From contig CALLZZ010000026.1 of NCBI GenBank assembly GCA_937858235.1, positions 1 to 6,470 on the forward strand: DNA of 6,470 bases, read 5' to 3'. Below, in pieces: positions 1-4,893 of this stretch. The notes beneath the pieces are model-generated. The model did not search any database, was not told the origin of the DNA, and was given only the letters and a program-made list of their open reading frames with translations. Each line of letters begins with the position of its first letter. The first letter of the stretch is position 1. The position numbers and the translations under genes were made by a program. Origin of the DNA: an uncultured Clostridia bacterium (lineage in GTDB: Bacteria > Bacillota > Clostridia > Oscillospirales > Oscillospiraceae).

Positions 1-306
1 GAGGCGCTGGGTCTGGCGGTGGAAAGCGCGATGACGCCGGCTCACAAGGTGGCAGAGGATACACCGTTTATTCAGACCCTACTGCGCTGCTATCAGGACT
101 ACACGAGGAAAACAGGTAGGTGCGTTGCCATTGGCGGCGGAACCTATGTCCACAGTATTCCCGGCGGCGTAGCCTTTGGCGCAGGGGACGAGGATTTTGA
201 ATCCCACCTTCACAGCGCCAACGAACGGGCGAAGGTGTCTGCCCTGATGACGGCGGCGAAGATATATGCGGCGGTGATCGCAGAGGTCTGTGGTGAGCAG
301 AGCTAA
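1..306 (+). CDS. pepV: M20-family dipeptidase, PepV-like (C-terminal part, cut by left edge)
   Basis: This is the C-terminal 101 residues of a zinc-dependent M20 peptidase of the PepV/Sapep dipeptidase type; the frame is open to base 1, so the start lies outside the window. Such cytosolic enzymes split dipeptides from peptide uptake or turnover and are usually about 460-470 residues, so roughly a fifth is visible. The family-typical segment GGGTYVHSIPGGVAFG lies at about residues 45-60 of the visible part. It is followed by HSANERA, where His71 and Glu75 match the last metal-ligand region of M20 enzymes, and then the usual C-terminal helix. The stop codon is at 304-306. The racemase gene follows with either a 17-base overlap or a 28-base gap, depending on its start, so the two are probably co-transcribed. 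The M20 assignment is firm; the pepV symbol is by resemblance only. Confidence 0.88.
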   Translation, partial: EALGLAVESAMTPAHKVAEDTPFIQTLLRCYQDYTRKTGRCVAIGGGTYVHSIPGGVAFGAGDEDFESHLHSANERAKVSALMTAAKIYAAVIAEVCGEQS

Positions 307-1033
307 AAGCGGAATAGTACAGAGAGCGAGCACAATAAAGAAACTAGGATTGGTAGGGGGAATGGGACCGGAGTCCACCATCCCCTATTATCACGATATT
401 GTGTACGGGGTACAGGCGAAGGTGGGGGGAGATTGCTTCCCCAGCCTCACCATTGAAAGCGTCAACGCGTTCAAGGTGCTGGAGTTGTGCCAGAACCAGG
501 AGTACGAGACGTTGACAGAGTACCTATTGGATGCGATTCAAGATTTGTCGGCGGCAGGAGCGGATTTTGCGGCGCTGTCCGCTAATACGCCCCATATCGT
601 CTTTGACCAGCTGGAGAAGGTGGCCCCTATCCCTCTGGTGAGCATCATCAAGGTCACCTGTCAGGAAGTCCTGCGGAGAGGGATAAAGAAGGTAGGGCTG
701 TTGGGCACCATTTTTACAATGAATGGTGCCTTTTACCGGCAGCCCTTTGAGGAGAAGGGGATTGTGGTCATTACCCCCACGGAGGCCGAAAAGGAGCTGG
801 TGAACCAGCGCATTGCAACGGAACTGGAGCGTGGGATTGTGAAGCCGGAGACGTTGGTGGAGTTCCTGACCGTGGTGAACCGGTTGGTGGCAGAAGAGGG
901 CATCGAAGGATTGATCTTGGGCTGTACCGAACTGCCGCTGCTATTCAACGGAGTGGAGACACCGGTAGCGCGTCTGGATACCATGTCCATCCATGTGGAA
1001 GCCCTGATCAATCTGATCGTGGGCGAAAGTTGA
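290..1033 (+). CDS. Aspartate/glutamate racemase family protein
   Basis: This is a complete cytosolic protein of the cofactor-independent Asp/Glu racemase superfamily, about 230 residues plus a short leader, which is the usual length. Family members interconvert L- and D-aspartate or glutamate with two acid/base residues, classically two cysteines. Visible marks are KKLGLVGGMGPES at residues 17-29, SANTPH at 97-102 and GCTELP at 211-216 with Cys212. The first cysteine of the usual CNT motif is Ala98 here, so the active site is asymmetric and the substrate cannot be named. The start is uncertain. GTG at 290 or 293 overlaps the dipeptidase gene and adds about 16 residues before the conserved core. 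An ATA codon at 335, where relatives normally start, has AGAGAG at 321-326 eight bases upstream. The gene sits in a likely operon with the dipeptidase and ends just before a strong hairpin. Confidence 0.85.
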   Translation: MVSRAKSGIVQRASTIKKLGLVGGMGPESTIPYYHDIVYGVQAKVGGDCFPSLTIESVNAFKVLELCQNQEYETLTEYLLDAIQDLSAAGADFAALSANTPHIVFDQLEKVAPIPLVSIIKVTCQEVLRRGIKKVGLLGTIFTMNGAFYRQPFEEKGIVVITPTEAEKELVNQRIATELERGIVKPETLVEFLTVVNRLVAEEGIEGLILGCTELPLLFNGVETPVARLDTMSIHVEALINLIVGES

Positions 1034-1057
1034 TCTGTCCGCAATGAAAACAGTAAA

Positions 1058-1091
1058 AACCCGCCGAAAGATTGTTTTCTTTCGGCGGGTT
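1058..1091. terminator. Bidirectional intrinsic terminator after the racemase gene
   Basis: A perfect 13-bp inverted repeat (1058-1070 with 1079-1091, arms AACCCGCCGAAAG and CTTTCGGCGGGTT) encloses an 8-base loop. On the + strand it is followed by a T-rich tail (TTACTTGTTTT) and lies 24 bases after the racemase stop. On the minus strand the tail is better, with five T from the A run at 1055-1059. The stop codon of the decayed XRE regulator (1090-1092) overlaps its right arm. It therefore sits between converging units and can stop both. Confidence 0.88.
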
Positions 1092-1096
1092 ACTTG
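1066..1096. repeat. First copy of a ~31-base direct repeat, within the racemase terminator
   Basis: This stretch, which covers the loop and right arm of the strong terminator and a few bases beyond, recurs at 1381-1412 with roughly four mismatches and one length difference. The two copies flank the XRE remnant and its operator-like cluster. Confidence 0.6.
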
Positions 1097-1294
1097 TTTT
1101 GTATGCGCTTAAAGATATAGTCCAGCGAGACCTGATAAAAATCTGTCAGTTTCAGCAAATGCTCTAATGGGATGTTTTGGTATCCCCGTTCATGCCGGGA
1201 AACACAGTTTGATGAATCCCAACAGCTTTGCAATATCGGTTTGTTTCAGGTCATGACCTTCCCGTAACTCCCGCAATCGTTTCAGATATATAAC
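1090..1294 (-). pseudogene. XRE-family HTH transcriptional regulator, frameshifted remnant
   Basis: Read on the minus strand, two frames together give a small Cro/C1-type helix-turn-helix regulator of about 68 residues. The first part (about 1294-1215) encodes IYLKRLRELREGHDLKQTDI followed by AKLLG, the first helices of the HTH. The second part, in another frame (about 1205 to the TAA at 1092-1090), encodes SRHERGYQNIPLEHLLK and then LTDFYQVSLDYIFKRIQNK, the classic end of this family. The frames meet in the recognition helix, around 1205-1220. Two single-base losses would restore IHQTVF there; a net gain of one base is the alternative. The 5' end is also damaged: the nearest upstream ATG (1312-1310) meets TGA after five codons, and no good start remains near 1294. 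Small regulators of this kind usually control themselves or a neighbouring mobile-element gene. The coding call is firm from the two-frame match; loss of function is inferred and assumes no sequencing error. Confidence 0.8.
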
Positions 1295-1315
1295 TCAATC
1301 TCGCCTAGCCATGGT

Positions 1316-1376
1316 TAGTACTGTTGGCAATAACAGAAAAAACAGTACTATCACAGTACAGAACGAATCAGTACTG
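1316..1376. promoter_or_regulatory. Cluster of AGTACT operator-like sites beside the XRE remnant
   Basis: Three AGTACT palindromes (1317-1322, 1344-1349, 1370-1375) and one near-copy (AGTACA, 1355-1360) occur within 60 bases. The first two lie in a perfect 10-base inverted repeat, TAGTACTGTT (1316-1325) and AACAGTACTA (1341-1350), spaced by 15 bases. The last lies in the 8-base palindrome CAGTACTG (1369-1376). The cluster lies just upstream of the decayed minus-strand XRE gene, where such regulators bind their own operators. A weak + strand promoter, TTGGCA (1324-1329) and TACTAT (1346-1351) with a 16-base spacer, overlaps the sites. The operator role is inferred from repetition and position. 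Confidence 0.5.
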
Positions 1377-1380
1377 CACT

Positions 1381-1412
1381 GAAAGATCATTTTCTTTCGG
1401 GGGGGTTTCTTG
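1381..1412. repeat. Second, degraded copy of the terminator repeat, at the 3' end of the hydrolase gene
   Basis: This copy keeps GAAAGAT and TTTTCTTTCGG of the copy at 1066-1096 but has lost the G+C-rich left arm, and its right arm has become a run of seven G. What remains can form only a short stem (1379-1385 with 1394-1400, including one G-U pair on the + strand). It begins 6 bases beyond the stop codon of the minus-strand hydrolase. It is probably not a working terminator, so I see no clear terminator for that gene. Confidence 0.6.
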
Positions 1413-1417
1413 CAAGT

Positions 1418-2395
1418 TTAAGTCGTTCGGTAGCGCCAAATGGTGCCATCCAATCGGCGGGTAACGGCACCCAGGGTCATCAGGTACTCCAAGTGCGCCC
1501 AGGCCTCTCCCACGGCAAACCACTTCTGTGGAACTGGGAAGTCCGACCAGCCTCGGCAGCGAATCTGCCAGGTCATCTGAGCGGTAAGCGCATAGGCCGT
1601 GAGATCGGGGGTGGCAGAGAGTACCTCCAGCGCCTCGCCGCAGCGGCAGTGGTGATGGGTGACGATTTCGTCGATGCGTTCCAGATACCCCTTCTGAACG
1701 GTGCGGTGAGCGGGGAGTGGAAGGGTGACGGGCAGCTGACGTACCAGCGCCAGGGAATGGAGGTAGCCCTGTAGTGCGCCAGTGTAGCCTGGCCAAACGA
1801 TGATGTTAGGGGTGATATCGAAGAGGACGTGGTCGCCCAACAGGAGTATCCCGTGTGCTTCCTCCCATAGTACCATGTGACCTGGGGTGTGACCTGGGGT
1901 GGAGAGGGCGCGGAAGGTGTATCCGCCGTAGGAAAATAGTTGGCCATCGGATACTGCTTCGTATCGGTCGCAGTAGTGAGGGGCCAGTACCTTAGCTGGG
2001 TTAGAGGACTCCAACTCCTTGAGCATTTCTGGCGGGAATCCCTGAGCCAGGAAGATGTCATCAAAAGTGTCCCAGTAGGCTTTGTAGTCGGGACCAGGGA
2101 GCCAGCTGCGATCCGTTTCGCTGATGAAGAGACGGCTGGTGGGAGAAATCAATTCCGGTGCTAAGCCGGCATGATCGGAGTGGAGGTGAGTGAGGAAAAT
2201 ATCCGTATCCGCCATAGAGATCCCCAGCTCCGCCAGGCCCGCCAGCAGAGCCTGACGACCTTCCTCCTGACGGAATCCGGTGTCAATAAGCAGGTTCCGT
2301 GGGCCGCGAATCAGGTAGGCATTGAGATTTTTCAGTGGGTTTCCCGGTAGCGGCACCGGGATGCAGTAAAGGTTGTCTGCGACCTGTGTGACCAT
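1418..2395 (-). CDS. MBL-fold metallo-hydrolase with C-terminal winged-helix-like region (LACTB2/glyoxalase II-like)
   Basis: This is a complete 325-residue cytosolic hydrolase of the metallo-beta-lactamase fold. The metal-binding motif THLHSDHAG supplies His70, His72, Asp74 and His75. Other expected ligands are His169 in STPGHTPGH, Asp188 in LLGDH and His230 in LPAH, so a two-metal active site looks intact. After residue 230 comes a helical segment and then a winged-helix-like end (about 290-325), the arrangement of LACTB2-type and related thioester or phosphodiester hydrolases. The substrate cannot be told; a thioesterase, lactonase or nuclease role is possible. There is no signal peptide or membrane segment. 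The ATG (2395-2393) is preceded by AAAGGAAG at a 7-base distance, which settles the start. An unusual HHHCRC stretch lies at residues 247-252. The gene has its own upstream region after the hppA terminator and appears monocistronic. Confidence 0.87.
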   Translation of the reverse strand: MVTQVADNLYCIPVPLPGNPLKNLNAYLIRGPRNLLIDTGFRQEEGRQALLAGLAELGISMADTDIFLTHLHSDHAGLAPELISPTSRLFISETDRSWLPGPDYKAYWDTFDDIFLAQGFPPEMLKELESSNPAKVLAPHYCDRYEAVSDGQLFSYGGYTFRALSTPGHTPGHMVLWEEAHGILLLGDHVLFDITPNIIVWPGYTGALQGYLHSLALVRQLPVTLPLPAHRTVQKGYLERIDEIVTHHHCRCGEALEVLSATPDLTAYALTAQMTWQIRCRGWSDFPVPQKWFAVGEAWAHLEYLMTLGAVTRRLDGTIWRYRTT

Positions 2396-2402
2396 ATGTG
2401 TG

Positions 2403-2410
2403 CTTCCTTT
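2403..2410 (-). promoter_or_regulatory. Shine-Dalgarno site of the MBL-fold hydrolase
   Basis: AAAGGAAG on the minus strand lies 7 bases before the ATG at 2395 and fixes the start of the hydrolase. Confidence 0.8.
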
Positions 2411-2433
2411 CGGGTAAATTGCGTGATGACCCC

Positions 2434-2462
2434 ATCATATCATAGTTTTCCGGTTTGATAAA
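2434..2462 (-). promoter_or_regulatory. Possible promoter of the MBL-fold hydrolase
   Basis: On the minus strand TTTATC (2462-2457) and TATGAT (2439-2434) are 17 bases apart; a second TATGAT overlaps at 2444-2439. The -10 box is good and the -35 is weak. It lies between the hppA terminator and the hydrolase Shine-Dalgarno site, where a promoter is needed. Confidence 0.45.
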
Positions 2463-2478
2463 TGTGCGCCACAGATAG

Positions 2479-2510
2479 AAAAACGCCCCGGCACAAAGGG
2501 TACCGGGGCG
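2479..2510 (-). terminator. Intrinsic terminator of hppA
   Basis: In the minus-strand transcript the arms CGCCCCGG and CCGGGGCG, extended by one G-U and two further pairs to an 11-bp stem, enclose a 5-base loop and are followed by five U (A run at 2479-2483). It begins 16 bases after the hppA stop and separates hppA from the hydrolase gene. Confidence 0.92.
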
Positions 2511-2526
2511 AATGTCTTGTTTCCGA

Positions 2527-4650
2527 TTAGAACAGGTGGAATGCCAGGATCAGGCCGGAGAACACGATGGAGACCGTGGAGCACAGCTTGATCAGGATGT
2601 TCAGGGAAGGCCCGGAGGTATCCTTGAAGGGATCGCCAACGGTGTCGCCCACGACAGCTGCCTTGTGGCAGTCGGAGCCCTTGCCACCGTGGTGGCCGCT
2701 TTCGATGTACTTCTTGGCGTTGTCCCAAGCGCCGCCGGCGTTGGACATGAACACTGCCATAGCGAAACCGGTAACGGAGACGCCGCCCAGCAGGCCAACT
2801 ACGCCAGTGGGGCCGAGGATGAGGCCGGTGATAATGGGGACGATGATAGCCAGCAGAGCGGGAGCAACCATCTCGTGGAGAGCACCCTTGGTGCACAGGC
2901 TGACACATGCCGCATAGTCAGGATCGGTCTCATGTTCCATGATGCCCTTGATTTCCCGGAACTGGCGGCGTACTTCCACGACGATGGACTGAGCAGCCGT
3001 CTGCACCGCACTCATGGTGAGGGCGGAGAAGACAAAGGTCAGCATAGCGCCGATGAACATACCGACCAGCACGGTGGGGCTGGTGAGGGTGAAGTTCAGC
3101 AGCTCAGTGGTGTTCTCCTGAACGATGTTGACGTAGGAGACCAGCAGAGCCAGAGCGGTCAGGGAAGCGGAGCCGATTGCAAAACCCTTGCCGGTAGCAG
3201 CAGTGGTGTTGCCCAGAGAGTCCAGTGCGTCGGTGCGATTCCGGACTACTTCGGGAAGGCCGCTCATTTCAGCGATGCCGCCAGCGTTATCGGCCACGGG
3301 GCCGTAAGCGTCGGTAGCCAGAGTGATGCCCAGAGTGGACAGCATGCCAACACCGGCGATGCCGATGCCATACAGACCCTGGTTAAAGGATGTGGTGAAA
3401 GCACCGGTTTCATCCACGATGATGAAGGAGCCGCCGGCAGCGAAGTAGCTGATCAGGACGGCAGCGGCCACGACGAGGATGGAGGCCAGAGTGGACTGCA
3501 TACCCAGAGAGAGACCGCCGATGATAACGGTAGCAGAACCGGTTTCGGAGGCAGCAGCCAGCTTCTGAGTGGGCTTGTAGGTGTCAGAGGTAAAGTACTC
3601 GGTGAAGTAGCCGATGGCACAGCCGCCGACCAGACCACAGAGGATGGCGATGAATACGCCCAGCCAGTTCATAGCGTCGCCCAGAATGAAGTAGCACAGG
3701 AATGCAGCGCAGATTGCGGACAGAACTGCGGCCACATAGGTGCCGGTACGCAGGCTGGTGAGCAGAGATTTCTGGGTAGCGTCTTCCTTGGTCTTGACCA
3801 GGAAAGAGCCGATGATGGAGCAGACGATGCCGCAGAAAGCCAGAGCTACGGGCAGCAGAATGCCCTCAAAGCTGTAGCCAGCCACGGTGCCCAGCGCGAA
3901 GGTAGCCAGGATGGAGCCGACATAGGATTCATACAGGTCAGCGCCCATGCCAGCCACGTCGCCCACGTTGTCGCCCACGTTGTCGGCGATGGTAGCGGGG
4001 TTGCGGGGGTCGTCTTCGGGGATGCCAGCTTCGACCTTACCAACCAGGTCAGCGCCTACGTCAGCAGCCTTGGTGTAGATACCGCCGCCGACACGAGCAA
4101 ACAGCGCCATAAAGGAAGCGCCCATGCCGTTCATAACCATGATGGTGCCGATCTGAATGGGATCCTGAATGCCGAAAACGAAGTAGAGCAGGGTAAACCA
4201 GATGGTGATATCCAGGATGCCCAGGCCTACTACGGTGAAGCCCATAACGGAACCGGAGGAGAATGCCACCCGGAGTCCCTTGTTCAGGCTCTCGGAAGCA
4301 GCCTGAGCGGTACGAGCGTTAGAGTTGGTGGCGATCTTCATGCCGATCAAGCCAGCCAGCATGGACCAGATACCACCGGTCAGGAATGCGAAGGGGGTGA
4401 AGCGGGAGAGCATTTTGCCGCCGCTTGCGAATGCGATGATGAGTAGGATAACGAGCACCACGGCAAAAACCTTTGCGACGGTGGTGTACTGGCGCTTCAG
4501 ATATGCGTTAGCACCCTCACGAATGTTAGTGGCAATCTTCTGCATTTTTTCGGTGCCTTCGGAGAAGCTCATAACCTTCTTTGCCTGCATGACGGCGAAG
4601 AGGATGGCTAGAGCAAATCCAACGAAACCAATCCAGAAAAAGCGATCCAA
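2527..4650 (-). CDS. hppA: Membrane-integral, ion-translocating pyrophosphatase (K+-dependent type)
   Basis: This is a complete 707-residue inner-membrane pump that hydrolyses pyrophosphate and moves Na+ and/or H+ outward; the length is normal for bacterial members. About 16 hydrophobic segments run through the protein. The cytosolic active-site signatures are intact: DVGADLVGKVE (197-207), DNVGDNVGD (223-231), TDAYGPVADNAGG (446-458) and GDTVGDPFKDTSGPSLN (668-684). At 480-489 the sequence GNTTAATGKG has Ala484 and Gly487, as in K+-dependent enzymes; K+-independent ones carry Lys and Thr there. Glu241 in ADLYESY is the gate glutamate in the position used by Na+-type and some H+-type pumps, so the ion is not decided. 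The start is a TTG (4650) 10 bases from AAAGGAG. The codon just before, ATT, has the better 7-base spacing, so the true initiator is uncertain. No ATG fits. TTA, CTA and TCA codons are nearly absent, suggesting selected codon use and high expression. The gene is monocistronic, with its own promoter and terminator. Confidence 0.97.
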   Translation of the reverse strand: MDRFFWIGFVGFALAILFAVMQAKKVMSFSEGTEKMQKIATNIREGANAYLKRQYTTVAKVFAVVLVILLIIAFASGGKMLSRFTPFAFLTGGIWSMLAGLIGMKIATNSNARTAQAASESLNKGLRVAFSSGSVMGFTVVGLGILDITIWFTLLYFVFGIQDPIQIGTIMVMNGMGASFMALFARVGGGIYTKAADVGADLVGKVEAGIPEDDPRNPATIADNVGDNVGDVAGMGADLYESYVGSILATFALGTVAGYSFEGILLPVALAFCGIVCSIIGSFLVKTKEDATQKSLLTSLRTGTYVAAVLSAICAAFLCYFILGDAMNWLGVFIAILCGLVGGCAIGYFTEYFTSDTYKPTQKLAAASETGSATVIIGGLSLGMQSTLASILVVAAAVLISYFAAGGSFIIVDETGAFTTSFNQGLYGIGIAGVGMLSTLGITLATDAYGPVADNAGGIAEMSGLPEVVRNRTDALDSLGNTTAATGKGFAIGSASLTALALLVSYVNIVQENTTELLNFTLTSPTVLVGMFIGAMLTFVFSALTMSAVQTAAQSIVVEVRRQFREIKGIMEHETDPDYAACVSLCTKGALHEMVAPALLAIIVPIITGLILGPTGVVGLLGGVSVTGFAMAVFMSNAGGAWDNAKKYIESGHHGGKGSDCHKAAVVGDTVGDPFKDTSGPSLNILIKLCSTVSIVFSGLILAFHLF

Positions 4651-4660
4651 AATATAACAA

Positions 4661-4667
4661 CTCCTTT
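4661..4667 (-). promoter_or_regulatory. Shine-Dalgarno site of hppA with a non-ATG start
   Basis: AAAGGAG on the minus strand is strong. It stands 7 bases before an ATT codon (4653-4651) and 10 before the adjoining TTG (4650-4648). Both are in frame, so the site supports initiation here but does not decide which codon is used. Confidence 0.8.
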
Positions 4668-4701
4668 GTTTATAAATTCGCTTTTCATCTTAGCACCCTA
4701 C

Positions 4702-4730
4702 ATTCTAGCAAGGTCCTTTCCAATTTGCAA
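4702..4730 (-). promoter_or_regulatory. Promoter of hppA (sigma-A type, extended -10)
   Basis: On the minus strand TTGCAA (4730-4725) and TAGAAT (4707-4702) are separated by exactly 17 bases, and TGC before the -10 box makes it an extended -10. A T run lies upstream. Transcription would start near 4695, leaving an untranslated leader of about 45 bases with no visible riboswitch. Confidence 0.75.
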
Positions 4731-4852
4731 TACCGAAAGCGGAAAAAAACCATTTAAATTTGGGAACCCGCGGATTTTCTGTAGGAAATTGGATGTAAGA
4801 GGGCTTTTCTGGAAGAAAGTGCGGGAATGGGCGTTCGAGAGAGGAAGACAAA
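4731..4852. other. Intergenic spacer without a recognised gene
   Basis: Between the hppA promoter and the terminator of the P-type ATPase gene lie about 120 A+T-rich, purine-skewed bases. An open frame across it on the + strand has no family resemblance and no good Shine-Dalgarno site. I see no RNA gene or repeat here. Confidence 0.5.
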
Positions 4853-4886
4853 GGTTCCCTCCAAGGGGGTGGCCTCGGAGGGAACC
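4843..4886 (-). terminator. Intrinsic terminator of the P-type ATPase gene
   Basis: A perfect 10-bp inverted repeat (GGTTCCCTCC at 4853-4862 and GGAGGGAACC at 4877-4886) has a 14-base loop. In the minus-strand transcript the stem is followed by a T-rich stretch (TTTGTCTTCCTC). It begins 7 bases after the ATPase stop codon. The U tract is interrupted, so termination may be moderate. Confidence 0.8.
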
Positions 4887-4893
4887 AATTGAC

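Noticed and set aside
1316..1376. CRISPR-like array
   Set aside because: The AGTACT units are 6-10 bases long with unequal spacing of 11-27 bases, far too short for CRISPR repeats, and no cas gene is nearby.
1368..1796. 142-codon minus-strand frame overlapping the 3' end of the hydrolase gene
   Set aside because: It overlaps the clear MBL-fold gene in another frame and gives an Arg/Pro/Ser-rich product typical of shifted G+C-rich coding DNA.
2512..4446. 644-codon open frame on the + strand opposite hppA
   Set aside because: It is in exact antisense codon register with the well-conserved hppA. Its product is a repetitive Gly/Asp/Gln/His-rich mixture with no domain, and its openness follows from hppA codon use.
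4651..4700. Possible riboswitch in the hppA leader
   Set aside because: The predicted leader is only about 45 bases and shows no terminator/antiterminator pair or known aptamer core.
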